Source: an uncultured Actinomycetes bacterium
GTDB taxonomy: Bacteria > Actinomycetota > Acidimicrobiia > Acidimicrobiales > RAAP-2
Assembly (NCBI GenBank): GCA_903924205.1
Contig: CAIYAP010000005.1
Location: 81,085 to 145,084 of the forward strand
Length of the DNA stretch: 64,000 nucleotides
Direction: 5' to 3'
Both the position numbers and the translations under genes were made by a program. The notes under the pieces are model-generated. The model was given only the letters and a program-made list of their open reading frames with translations. It did no database searches and was not told the origin of the DNA. Below, in pieces: positions 8,640 to 18,035 of this stretch. How positions within the stretch are numbered: position 1 is the first letter of the stretch; every line of letters begins with the position of its first letter.

Positions 8640-11600
8640 CTAGATGACGAGATGCGTCGATCCTGAATTGATGATGGGAATTGCCCCCGCCACCGAGAGG
8701 CTGTACGCCCCCGTCAGACCGACGAGGGGAGCCAATGGGCGCTGGATGGTGAGTGAGACCCCGCTCGCCACCACGAGCGATCCGGACTGAATGACCAACA
8801 CGTCTGCGGCAGTGGTTCCAGGGACCAGTCCCACGAGACCGCTGCTGTAGTGGGTGGGGATGGCGGTCGTCAGGGTTGCGCGAAGTGATCCGGCGAGCGT
8901 CGTGAGGTCCACCGAGAACACGCTCACGCGCGAGCTCGTGGGCAGGGCCACGGTAAGAGTGTTTCCCATGGCGAGCACCGCCGCAGTACCCGTCGTGCTC
9001 GCGGGGGCGGCACCGATGACGACTTGACGCCAGTTTCCGGCGCTCCACACGTCCAGCACCGTCGCGGTCGCGGTGCGAGTCGCCACGATGACCCGCGACC
9101 CCACGGTGATCGCGGAGGGTGCGCCAGTGATGGCTGTGGCCTTGATACTGCTCGTGACGTCGCGCACCGTACCCACGAGACCACTGGCGGTGAGGGTCGC
9201 GGTCATGAGGTGATTCGCGGATGTTCGCCAGGTCACCAGCCACTGCCCGGTGGTCGGTAAGGGGCTGATGGTGGGCACGCCCATGAGATCCATGGGCTGC
9301 TTGGTGGTGGCGGTGATATTGATCACGCGAGGTGAGGTGGTGGCATTTATGTCCACCACCACGCTGCCACCGGCATTGATGGCCACCGAGCAGGTTGCCG
9401 CGCAACCGAGTGCGGGACTCACATTGCTCGTGGGCAGGTGCTGCGAACTCGTGAGATCAATGGTGACGCTGCCCGAGGCCGTCGACACGAAGACGTGACC
9501 TGCAGCTCCTCGACCCGCGATGTAGAGCGTGCCGTTGCTGCTCAGGGCATCAACGGCCGGAAGATATGACAAGAGTCGAGCGAGGCCCAACGACGCCGAC
9601 ATGGGAGTGGGGAAAGGCGAGGTCGCGGTCAGTGACGTGCTGCCGAGAGTCACACTTCCCAGCTGGATGCTGAGAGTAAAGCTGCCGGCCTGGGTGGGAC
9701 TCACGGTAAAGGTCGTGGTGCCACTGCGTGTCACTGAGCTCACCGCCAGACCAGAAGCGGGCGAGCTGGTGAGTACCGGTGCCGTGGCGGTCACCACCGT
9801 GCCGTCGATGGTCCGTGGTGTGACCGTCACGGTGAGGGGGGCGCCATCTACCGACGTCACCGATGTCGACGCACTCACGCTGGAGGTGCTCGCGACGGCG
9901 ATCGCCTCACCCACCGTGATGGTTGAGGTCGAGATCGTGCGACCGGCCACAACCACGCTGAGTTGATAGCTACCGACTTGGGTGCCGGAGAGTGCGAAGG
10001 TGCTGCTGCCCGCGCCCACCGCGGTGGCGCCACCGACGAGCAGTCCCGTGGCGGGCAACACCTCGACGGACGGCGTGACGTCGGTCATCAGCACGTTGGC
10101 AAAATTGCGCGCGGTCACGGTGAGTATTCCGGGAGCGCCATGCACGGTCACGCTGCGGGGAGCGCTCACTGTGGAGTTAGTGGCTGAGGCGACCAGCGGG
10201 CAGATGGCGTTATAGAAAGTGGCTGGATCAATCGTCCCGAGTCCCGACGCGGGGTCATAGCCCACGGTGGCGTCATATGCCCCGAGACCCAGTGTGTCGT
10301 TATTTCCACTAGTGATATCGATGAGTCCGCTGCCGGCCGTATTCATGGCATATAGCTGCGGGTTGAGGTTGCCGAAGCCGGTGCTCACACCGCAGTTTTG
10401 ACTCGCGACTGCAACGATCGACGCCACGAGTGGCGATCCAATCGACGTGCCACCGATGCCACCCCACGATCCTTGGTAGCGAAAGAGGAAACCGCGGCTC
10501 GGGTCACCCACCACGGAGATATCGGGAACTGCTCGACAGGTCTGATTACCACCTGGTCCACAAGTCGTCGGACTGAGCGAGAGGGCGCCGGACGCCACGA
10601 GTGCAGTGCGTTGCCAAGAGGGAGTCGCGAATGTCTGAGAGAAGCCACCACCGCTACCCACGGAGGTGCCAATACCGTCATTCCACACCGACGCCGAGAA
10701 GGGCGAGAAGCTCGTCACACTGAGTCCCCCAATACCGGTCACGGTGGGCTGGCCGGCGGGGTCGTCGACCGCCAGCACCGAGGTGGCGAAAGAGTTCGAG
10801 GGGTCGTAGCAGTCCGCGGATCCCGAGTCACCAGAGGCCGCAATGAGCGACTGGCCCTGGGCCACCATCTGCTGGAAGATGGGCGCCTCGGCACTCTGAT
10901 CGATTTGGCTCTCGCAAATGCCCCACGATGAACTGATGATGGACGCACTGTCGTCGGCCGCCATTTGAGCAAAAACGTCGGTGGGTCCCACATCGTTGTT
11001 TGGTCCGAGATACACGATGACGTGGGCGCCGGGACTCATGGCAATAATTTCCTGGAGGTCGAGGGTGGGCTCAGAACCGCTTGCGGGATCAAAAGGCCCG
11101 GCTCCGCCATCGACGGTGACAGTGGAGATGGTGGGCGTGATGCCAAAGCACGTGGCGTACGCGTTGATGTCGGAACTTCGATACGCCGCTAACTCGTAGA
11201 GGGCGATCGTTTGTCCGGCACCGGTATTACCCGCGGCCCACTGCGCCGTGAGGCCGTACCCCGCCGCTTCGGCTTGCGGTGACCAGGCGTTACCACCTTG
11301 GATAGTGGGTTGCGCGCCGCTGCACCCACTCGTCACGGTGGGCACCGCGTGCGCGACGAGTGAGTTGTGAACGCGCTCACCACTAATACCGGTGACGGCG
11401 GCGACGACTCGGCCGAGAGATTGCGGCACGCTGGCCGCCGTGCTCACCAGGGTTTGCCAGTGGGACCCCAGGTGGCGCATCACGAAGTGGGTGTCAAGAG
11501 CACGTGCCACGTCTCCGACTTGACCGCGCGCCGAGACGACGAGACCGCCGTCGCGAGGAGCCCCCACCGTCACGTGATAAGCCGCGAAGTAGTCCCGCAC

Positions 11601-11903
11601 CGCGGCGAGAGCGCTCGCTGACGGAGCGAAGCGTTGCGCGAATTGACCGCGAGCCAAGAAGTGTCGGTAGTTTGCCGACGACGGATTGTTCACACCGTCA
11701 ACCAGGGCCGTGAGTTCATCGGGGTGCGAGGGTCGCAGAACGACATTGATGGCGAGGTCACCGGTGGCCGGGCGAGACTGAGGATCGCTCACGAGGGGAG
11801 AGGCCACCACGACGCGTGGCTCACTGGCACCCGCTGACCAGCTGGGTACCACCATCGTGACGATGAGCCCGCAACTTGCAAGGAAGAGGCGGCTAGTTCT
11901 CAT
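8640..11903 (-). CDS. secreted S53 family peptidase (sedolisin/kumamolisin-like) with propeptide and C-terminal Ig-like/propeller-like region, 1087 aa
   Basis: Signal peptide; pro-kumamolisin-like N-terminus; catalytic EPTLDLQE (E/D) and GGTSIGSPLVASIVAVASQ (Ser); Ca-site-like DITSGNN. Confidence 0.88.
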   Translation of the reverse strand: MRTSRLFLASCGLIVTMVVPSWSAGASEPRVVVASPLVSDPQSRPATGDLAINVVLRPSHPDELTALVDGVNNPSSANYRHFLARGQFAQRFAPSASALAAVRDYFAAYHVTVGAPRDGGLVVSARGQVGDVARALDTHFVMRHLGSHWQTLVSTAASVPQSLGRVVAAVTGISGERVHNSLVAHAVPTVTSGCSGAQPTIQGGNAWSPQAEAAGYGLTAQWAAGNTGAGQTIALYELAAYRSSDINAYATCFGITPTISTVTVDGGAGPFDPASGSEPTLDLQEIIAMSPGAHVIVYLGPNNDVGPTDVFAQMAADDSASIISSSWGICESQIDQSAEAPIFQQMVAQGQSLIAASGDSGSADCYDPSNSFATSVLAVDDPAGQPTVTGIGGLSVTSFSPFSASVWNDGIGTSVGSGGGFSQTFATPSWQRTALVASGALSLSPTTCGPGGNQTCRAVPDISVVGDPSRGFLFRYQGSWGGIGGTSIGSPLVASIVAVASQNCGVSTGFGNLNPQLYAMNTAGSGLIDITSGNNDTLGLGAYDATVGYDPASGLGTIDPATFYNAICPLVASATNSTVSAPRSVTVHGAPGILTVTARNFANVLMTDVTPSVEVLPATGLLVGGATAVGAGSSTFALSGTQVGSYQLSVVVAGRTISTSTITVGEAIAVASTSSVSASTSVTSVDGAPLTVTVTPRTIDGTVVTATAPVLTSSPASGLAVSSVTRSGTTTFTVSPTQAGSFTLSIQLGSVTLGSTSLTATSPFPTPMSASLGLARLLSYLPAVDALSSNGTLYIAGRGAAGHVFVSTASGSVTIDLTSSQHLPTSNVSPALGCAATCSVAINAGGSVVVDINATTSPRVINITATTKQPMDLMGVPTISPLPTTGQWLVTWRTSANHLMTATLTASGLVGTVRDVTSSIKATAITGAPSAITVGSRVIVATRTATATVLDVWSAGNWRQVVIGAAPASTTGTAAVLAMGNTLTVALPTSSRVSVFSVDLTTLAGSLRATLTTAIPTHYSSGLVGLVPGTTAADVLVIQSGSLVVASGVSLTIQRPLAPLVGLTGAYSLSVAGAIPIINSGSTHLVI

Positions 11904-11946
11904 AACGCCACTCTACGAAGCCCTCTTGACCTCGCGGTAGTCGCCC

Positions 11947-12438
11947 TTAGGGCGTCGAGCGTAAACGACGCGAAATATCCGCGCAGTCGAGGCACACCGA
12001 CTCGGGCACGAGACCCACCTTCATCAACTGGGCAAACATCCAGCACCCCAGGCAGAATCCCGCAAAGGCTTCGAGTGAGGCGGCGAAAATGAGCGCGAGG
12101 AGCACCCATCGGCCGGCACCCCAGCCCGCCGTCACGGTCACGATGCTGGCCGCCGCGGAGACGACGAGACCGACCGCTTGGGCGAAACGCTTGGGTGGAC
12201 CGGCAACGAACGTGGCGTGTGCCTCCAGGCGCGGAGCCACGAGCCGCGTCGCAATCTGGCCCAAAGGAGAAAAGCGGGGACCGCTGGCCACGCGCGCGGC
12301 GAAACCCAGCGTGAGGGGAATGAGGATCCAGCTCCAATTGGTCACAAGAGCAATCACGCTCATGAGGACGACCCCCGTCGCGACGCTGCGGGCGGCGACT
12401 TCATTGACCGGATTGGGAAAGGTAAAGAACCGACGCAT
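11947..12438 (-). CDS. DUF4395 domain membrane protein
   Basis: NPVNEVAARSVATGVVL...PRFSPLGQIATRLVAPRL...FCLGCWMF; DUF4395-like layout. Confidence 0.75.
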   Translation of the reverse strand: MRRFFTFPNPVNEVAARSVATGVVLMSVIALVTNWSWILIPLTLGFAARVASGPRFSPLGQIATRLVAPRLEAHATFVAGPPKRFAQAVGLVVSAAASIVTVTAGWGAGRWVLLALIFAASLEAFAGFCLGCWMFAQLMKVGLVPESVCLDCADISRRLRSTP

Positions 12439-12444
12439 GGCCTA

Positions 12445-12450
12445 ATCCTA
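12445..12450 (-). promoter_or_regulatory. predicted -10 of a leaderless transcript (TAGGAT-N6-ATG) for the DUF4395 gene
   Basis: Reverse complement CTACCACTATTTCTAGTGAAGTGGTAGGATTAGGCCATG. Confidence 0.5.
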
Positions 12451-12479
12451 CCACTTCACTAGAAATAGTGGTAGTCGGC

Positions 12480-13247
12480 CTATGCGACGAGCAGGCGCAC
12501 CACAGTGGCGAGGCCCGTCGCCACAATGAGACCCCGCACGACCTTCACCGAAAGGCGCTGAATCAACAGGGTCCCGAGAATGCCACCGATCAGAGTGCCG
12601 ATGAGCAGGCAACCGACGGCCGAGCCCACGAGGTGGCCGCGGAGGGAGAAGATGATGGCGGCCGTGCCGTTCATGATGATCGAGATGGCCGATCGCAAGC
12701 CTTGATACGTCGCCATGTCAGCGTCCATCGTCAGTGCGAAAACGGCGAGGAGCAAGATGCCCACGCCGGCACCGAAATATCCGCCATAAATCGCGATGGC
12801 AAAGTTGCCGAGCTGTAGCGCCGCCTTGCGCTGACCGTGGGTGGTGCGGTGGGCCAATCGGCTGGTCAGCTGCGGGGCGAGCGCGAAGAGTACGGTCCCC
12901 GCCAAGATGAGCCAGGGCACGAGGGCGCGAAACGCAGCGGAACTGGAATGCAGCAAAATCTCAGTGCCGAGGGCGACGCCGAGGATGGAGCCCGGAATCA
13001 ATTCGGCAATCGCCCGGCCCTGACTGACGAGTTGACGCCGAAATCCACCCAGGCCCCCGGTGTACGAGGCGACGACACCCACCGATGAGGTGACATTGGC
13101 TTGCAGAGCGGGGATGCCGGCCGCCAGCAGCGTGGGGAAAGTGATGAACGTTCCCCCGCCCGCGATGCCGTTACTGATGCCCGCCGCGACTCCTGCGACG
13201 AGGTACGCGATGATGCGGCCGGGTGAGTTCAGATTGACCGCGAGCAT
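12480..13247 (-). CDS. sulfite exporter TauE/SafE family membrane protein
   Basis: Polytopic; GISNGIAGGGTFITFPTLLAAGIPALQANVTSSVGVV, GYFGAGVGILLLAVFAL duplicated half motifs. Confidence 0.85.
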   Translation of the reverse strand: MLAVNLNSPGRIIAYLVAGVAAGISNGIAGGGTFITFPTLLAAGIPALQANVTSSVGVVASYTGGLGGFRRQLVSQGRAIAELIPGSILGVALGTEILLHSSSAAFRALVPWLILAGTVLFALAPQLTSRLAHRTTHGQRKAALQLGNFAIAIYGGYFGAGVGILLLAVFALTMDADMATYQGLRSAISIIMNGTAAIIFSLRGHLVGSAVGCLLIGTLIGGILGTLLIQRLSVKVVRGLIVATGLATVVRLLVA

Positions 13248-13335
13248 TTCATTACTCTACGGAGGTGCCCTTCACCCCCCGGCCAACTCTCGCCCATCCC
13301 TCAACGTGCTCTCGGTGCTTTGTACCGTGGGCGGC

Positions 13336-13791
13336 GTGACTCTCATGACTGGTGAACTTCTCGTTCCTGACGATGCCCCGACCGACCTCATTCGTGCGGC
13401 GGGTGGGGTGATTCTTCGTCGCAGCTCGAACGGGCTCGAAGTCGCGTGTATCTATCGCGAGTCACGCAAGGACTGGACGTTTCCGAAGGGCAAGCTCGAC
13501 GAGGATGAAACCTTCGAGCAGGCCGCGCTTCGCGAAGTGTGGGAAGAGACCGGTCTCACCTGCGAGATTGTCCGTTTCATCGGCACCACGAATTACACCC
13601 ACCGCAAGGGTCGTCCGAAAATCGTCGCGTACTACCTCATGACGCCACTACGTGGTGAGTTTGAGAAGAACGACGAAGTCGATGAACTGCGCTGGGTGGA
13701 TGTCAACGATGTCGCGCCGCGTCTCACCTGGGATCGTGACCGAGAGCTCTTCGAGCTCCTGCTCGCGGGTCCCGACTTGTCGCTGATTTAG
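13336..13791 (+). CDS. NUDIX hydrolase (start GTG 13336 or ATG 13345; ORF-track start 13060 too early)
   Basis: Nudix box GKLDEDETFEQAALREVWEETGL; TACCGT-N7-GTG upstream. Confidence 0.88.
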   Translation: MTLMTGELLVPDDAPTDLIRAAGGVILRRSSNGLEVACIYRESRKDWTFPKGKLDEDETFEQAALREVWEETGLTCEIVRFIGTTNYTHRKGRPKIVAYYLMTPLRGEFEKNDEVDELRWVDVNDVAPRLTWDRDRELFELLLAGPDLSLI

Positions 13792-14519
13792 TTCACGCGC
13801 GACAAGAACGCCGCGGTGGCCGCTTCGCGCGGCTGATCAAAAATCTGCGATGGCGTGCCGCTTTCGACGATCTCACCATTGTGCAAAAAGACGACTCGGT
13901 CAGCCACATTGCGCGCGAAGTTCATTTCGTGCGTGGCGATGAGCATGGTGGTGCCACCACGTGCGAGATCGGTGAGCAAGTCGAGTACTTCGCCCACCAA
14001 GGTGGGGTCAAGAGCACTGGTGACTTCATCGAGCAAGAGCACGTCAGGCTTCATCGCCAACGAGCGCACTATGGCCACTCGCTGCTGCTGACCACCGGAG
14101 AGTCGGTCAGGAAATTCGAGAGCTCGCGGTGCGAGGCCGATGCGCTCGAGAAGCTCCATCGCCTCGACCTTGACCTCGTCACGTGAGCGACCGAGCGCGC
14201 GCACGGGGCCGAGCATCACGTTGTCGAGCACGGAGAGGTGAGGAAAGAGGTTGAAGGCTTGAAAGACGATCGAGATGTGTCGACGCACCAGGTTGGGGTC
14301 GATGCGCGCGTCGGTCAGGCTCTGACCGCGAAACACAATGTCACCCTCATCGATGGTCTCGAGAAGATTGAGGCAACGCAGCAGGGTGGACTTGCCCGAC
14401 CCTGAGGCCCCGATAAGGCACACGACTTCGTGTTCCGCGAGGTCCAGACTGATGCCGCGTAGCACCTCGTGGTCGCCGAAGCGTTTGCGGACGTTCTGAG
14501 CGGAAATCACGGCACTCAT
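13788..14519 (-). CDS. polar amino acid ABC transporter ATP-binding protein (GlnQ-like)
   Basis: Walker A GASGSGKSTLLR, LSGGQQQRVAIVRSLAMKPDVLLLDEVTSALDP. Confidence 0.92.
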   Translation of the reverse strand: MSAVISAQNVRKRFGDHEVLRGISLDLAEHEVVCLIGASGSGKSTLLRCLNLLETIDEGDIVFRGQSLTDARIDPNLVRRHISIVFQAFNLFPHLSVLDNVMLGPVRALGRSRDEVKVEAMELLERIGLAPRALEFPDRLSGGQQQRVAIVRSLAMKPDVLLLDEVTSALDPTLVGEVLDLLTDLARGGTTMLIATHEMNFARNVADRVVFLHNGEIVESGTPSQIFDQPREAATAAFLSRVN

Positions 14520-15409
14520 ACAGTGCCTCCGGCGAGCCGGCGACGTCGGTCCTTGGCGATGAGGTGGTCGGTGTAACGCGTCATCGGGATAGTGAGGGCG
14601 AGAAAGAGCAGAGCGGCCACGGTGTAGCCCGTGTAGTTGAACTCCATGGCGCCAAAGACGTGCGCCGCCTGGTTGGCTTCGACGATGCCCAAAGTGCCGA
14701 CGAGGGCGGTGTCTTTTTGCAGACTGATGAAGTCGTTCAGCAGGGGCGGGACAACATTACGGACGGCCTGCGGCAAAATCACGCGCCGCATGGTCTGCAC
14801 ATCCGATAGTCCTAAAGACCTAGCCGCCATAACCTGCCCGTTCGGCACCGAGTTCATGCCGGCTCGGTATACCTCAGCGACATAAGCGCTGTAGGTGATG
14901 ACCAAGGTGGCGCAGGCGTACGTGATGGGGGTGCGCTGAGATATCCACCCCGCCTGCATTCCGGGAACGCCGTAGCCCACGGCGAACAGCACGAGGATGA
15001 TGGGGATGCCACGAAACACGTCGGTGTAGATAGCGGACGCGACGCGCAGGGGCGCGAGGATAGGCGTGCGACTTAGTCGCAACCATGCCAGACCCAAGCC
15101 GAAAATAAGAACCAGAGCTTCGCACAGCATGAACATCCACACGTTGGTCTCAAAGCAACGAAGGATGGAATACAAGCTGCGGCTGGGGTCACCAGTGAGG
15201 TTGATCCAAAAAGAGTGAGGGTCTAAGAAGAAATGGCGAACGTTGGCGCCGTTCGGGGCTCGCCAGAAAAACCAGATGATGAGGCCGACGATGATGGCCG
15301 ACGACAAGGAGCTCGCCACCGCGGCGCGCCGACCCACAAAGAGTCGGCGACGCCGCGGAGCGAACAAAGATGGCAACGACGCCGGAGCGTCTGAAACCGT
15401 TGTATCCAC
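14516..15409 (-). CDS. amino acid ABC transporter permease
   Basis: HisM/GlnP-type permease with EAA-like loop; AARSLGLSDVQTMRRVILPQAVRNVVPPLLNDFISLQKDTAL. Confidence 0.9.
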   Translation of the reverse strand: MDTTVSDAPASLPSLFAPRRRRLFVGRRAAVASSLSSAIIVGLIIWFFWRAPNGANVRHFFLDPHSFWINLTGDPSRSLYSILRCFETNVWMFMLCEALVLIFGLGLAWLRLSRTPILAPLRVASAIYTDVFRGIPIILVLFAVGYGVPGMQAGWISQRTPITYACATLVITYSAYVAEVYRAGMNSVPNGQVMAARSLGLSDVQTMRRVILPQAVRNVVPPLLNDFISLQKDTALVGTLGIVEANQAAHVFGAMEFNYTGYTVAALLFLALTIPMTRYTDHLIAKDRRRRLAGGTV

Positions 15410-15412
15410 TCG

Positions 15413-16312
15413 TTAGGGCTGGATAGGGGTCAGCTTCGGCACCTTGTTGTAGATGCCGAGGTACTGACTCTGCAGGGACTTGATGGTGCCCTTGGTGGTC
15501 AAGTCGGCAATTGCCGCGTTGACACAACCGACCAACGTGTTGCCCTTTTCAAAGAGCAAGCCGTAGTGCTCACCGGCCGTCGGGAACTGTCCGACTTGGG
15601 TGGCAATGGTCTTGTTCTTCGAGTTGACAATCTGCGCGGCTGCCATGTACTGGCCCGTGGGGGTGTCCACGACAATCGCGTCAACCTGTCCAGCGGTCAA
15701 AGCGGCAACGGCTTCGTCCAAGGTGTTGTACACGTGGACTTGCTTTGTCGGCTTGATGTGGTTGTTGATGTAGTCCAGTCCGGTCGTGCCGATCTGGTCT
15801 CCATAGGTGTAATTCTTGAGGTCAGTGGCGCTGTGGTGCTTGACGATGGCGTTCGTCTTCAAGGCCACAATCGACTGCTGAACGTTGTAGTAGCTGTTCG
15901 AGAAGTCAACCACCTGCGCACGGTCCGCTGTCACCGAGATTTCGTTGATGTCGAAATCGAAGTTCTTGGAACCGGGGGCAAAGCTGCTGTCAAAAGCTTC
16001 AGCTGTCCACTTGACATTCTTGGAAGTGATGCCGAGGTCCTTCGCGATGGCGTACGCGAGGGCTGACTCGTAACCCTTTCCGGTGCTCGGGTTGCCATTG
16101 GCACCAAACCAGGGCTGGTACAGCCCATTGTTAATGTCGGAAGCAACGGTCAACTTGCCCGCGGAAACGAGCGGAAGGTGACCGGACTTGAATGACGCCT
16201 GGCACTGCGCGATGGCCGTCGTCGCCGTGGCGGAACCGGTCGAAACGACCAATCCTGACAAGACGAGGGCGGATCCGGCAGCGAGGGTCGTCAGTGACTT
16301 AAGTCCACGCAT
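15413..16312 (-). CDS. amino acid ABC transporter substrate-binding protein
   Basis: Signal peptide; SBP family 3 layout KLTVASDINNGLYQPWFG...GYESALAYAIAKDLG; RBS AAGGAG; coupled to permease. Confidence 0.88.
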   Translation of the reverse strand: MRGLKSLTTLAAGSALVLSGLVVSTGSATATTAIAQCQASFKSGHLPLVSAGKLTVASDINNGLYQPWFGANGNPSTGKGYESALAYAIAKDLGITSKNVKWTAEAFDSSFAPGSKNFDFDINEISVTADRAQVVDFSNSYYNVQQSIVALKTNAIVKHHSATDLKNYTYGDQIGTTGLDYINNHIKPTKQVHVYNTLDEAVAALTAGQVDAIVVDTPTGQYMAAAQIVNSKNKTIATQVGQFPTAGEHYGLLFEKGNTLVGCVNAAIADLTTKGTIKSLQSQYLGIYNKVPKLTPIQP

Positions 16313-16465
16313 GGATTCTCCTTATGGATGTGGTCGGCTTGTTCCTCCCACGAGCGGAATCCTATAGGGGGCAGGGGTGTGACGTTTCTGCGACGTGTTC
16401 GCATTACGAGCGGCTAGTCAATAGGCTGAATCTGTTGCCGTCAACGCTGACGGCTCGTTAAGGGG

Positions 16466-17374
16466 ATGCAAATGAAAATGTCACTTCGACGCATCGTCAT
16501 GGCTGGCGCCCTGCTCGGCACCGCCGCCATGTCGGTTACTTCGGCTGGTGCGGCGACGGCCCACAAAGCCAAGGCGCCTATGTACTACGTCGCGCTCGGC
16601 GACAGCTACGCCATGGGATACCAGCCGGGGTTCTCGGACACCTCCGAGACCGTTCACGGCTACGTCCAGCAGCTGCCGGCCCTCGTGAAAGCCAAGACCA
16701 AACTGATCGTGGAGAACTTCGGCTGCGGTGGCGCCACCTCCACATCGATTTTGCAGCAAGAGGGCTGCAATCCGCTCGCCACTCCGCTCGGCGGACCGAC
16801 CTACCCGACCCAGACGCAGGAGCAGGCGGCCATTGCCTTCATCAACGCGCACCACGGTCAGATTGGTTTGATCACTATTTCCATCGGCGGTAACGACTTC
16901 GACGCCTGCGTGAACTCGAACGACGCCATCGGCTGCGTGAGCACCTCCATGCCGCAGATGAAGACCAACATCACGACCCTGGCCAGCGACGTGCGTGCCG
17001 CGGCCGGCCCGACGGTACCGATGATCGCGACCACTTACCCGGACGTCGTTCTCGGTATGTACGTCACGACGCCGCCGAACCCGGGCTTTGCCAACTTGTC
17101 GCTGATTGCGTTCAAGTCCATCATCAACCCCGACATGGTGCAGGCCTACGGTCCCTCCAATGTGGCCTTTATTGACATCACTACCGCGACGGGTGCGTAC
17201 ACACCGCTGAAGAAGTCCACCACTCTTGCGCCCTACGGCAAGATTCCGGTCGCCGTCGCCAACGTCTGCAAGCTCACGTGGTTCTGCGAGCGCAAGGACA
17301 TCCACCCCAAGACCGTGGGTTACACCCTTATCGCCAAATTGGTGGCGAAGCAGTACTTGAAGATGGTGAAGTAA
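16466..17374 (+). CDS. secreted SGNH/GDSL hydrolase
   Basis: Signal peptide; YVALGDSYAMGY, NFGCGGATS, ISIGGNDF, KDIHPKTVGY catalytic blocks. Confidence 0.88.
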   Translation: MQMKMSLRRIVMAGALLGTAAMSVTSAGAATAHKAKAPMYYVALGDSYAMGYQPGFSDTSETVHGYVQQLPALVKAKTKLIVENFGCGGATSTSILQQEGCNPLATPLGGPTYPTQTQEQAAIAFINAHHGQIGLITISIGGNDFDACVNSNDAIGCVSTSMPQMKTNITTLASDVRAAAGPTVPMIATTYPDVVLGMYVTTPPNPGFANLSLIAFKSIINPDMVQAYGPSNVAFIDITTATGAYTPLKKSTTLAPYGKIPVAVANVCKLTWFCERKDIHPKTVGYTLIAKLVAKQYLKMVK

Positions 17375-17394
17375 CTCTCACCTCGCCATCGTGA

Positions 17395-17438
17395 AAAGAG
17401 AACCGCCGGGTGCCGTAGGGCACCCGGCGGTTCTCTTT
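17395..17438. terminator. bidirectional intrinsic terminator, 20-bp perfect stem, GTAG loop
   Basis: AAAGAGAACCGCCGGGTGCC-GTAG-GGCACCCGGCGGTTCTCTTT between convergent genes. Confidence 0.92.
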
Positions 17439-17447
17439 GGTCACGAC

Positions 17448-18035
17448 CTATAGGCGGTCAGCGAGCTTTTCGGGATAGCGGAACCACCCGTCGGGTGTCT
17501 CGTAGGTGCGCAGCACCTTGGCGGGAGCGCCGGCCACGATGGAGTTTGCGGGGATGTCCTTGTTGACGACGGCGCGAGCACCGACGACGACGTTGTCGCC
17601 AATGGTGACACCCGGCATGATCATGGCCCCGTTACCGATGAGGCAGTTGCGACCGATGACCACCGGCGCCGTGAAGGCCTCTTCGCCGGGCAAGGTCGGG
17701 TGATACATCGAGTCGTAGATGGTGACGTAGTCACTAATCAGGGTGTGGTCACCGATGGTGATGGAGTTCAGCGCCACGATTGACACCCCCTGGTTGATAC
17801 CTATCCAGTTCCCCATAGTGAGGGTGGCGCCCTTGCGGGCGCCCAGGTTGATGGCCGTCAGAACGCCTTCGAAGGACAGTCGACCGAGTGTCACACGGCC
17901 GGCCAGCTCCAGTCGGGGAAATTTGGCGGAACACACCAAAAGGCCATTGACGGTGCAGTTGCGGTGAATCTTCACCCACGTCGTCAGCAGAGCAGTGAGA
18001 AATAAGGCACGACAGCGGCGGTAGAGGTTGGTCAC
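17448..18035 (-). CDS. hexapeptide-repeat (LbH) acyltransferase; start GTG 18035 rather than 18182
   Basis: GTG ACC AAC CTC TAC = (M)TNLYRRCRALF; MGNWIGINQGVSIVALNSITIGDHTLISDYVTIYD...VIGRNCLIGNGAMIMPGVTIGDNVVVGARAVVNKDIPANSIVAGAPAKVLR. Confidence 0.85.
   Translation of the reverse strand: MTNLYRRCRALFLTALLTTWVKIHRNCTVNGLLVCSAKFPRLELAGRVTLGRLSFEGVLTAINLGARKGATLTMGNWIGINQGVSIVALNSITIGDHTLISDYVTIYDSMYHPTLPGEEAFTAPVVIGRNCLIGNGAMIMPGVTIGDNVVVGARAVVNKDIPANSIVAGAPAKVLRTYETPDGWFRYPEKLADRL

Noticed and set aside
8617-9405. N-terminal extension of ORF 6373-9405 (Arg/His-rich MRGNLLGGHQCRWQRGGGHK...)
   Set aside because: Different frame inside the C-terminal coding region of the S53 gene on the same strand; composition is non-protein-like and a signal peptide start exists at 8616.
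16481-17305. 274-aa minus-strand ORF opposite the SGNH hydrolase
   Set aside because: Antisense shadow of a convincingly conserved SGNH gene.
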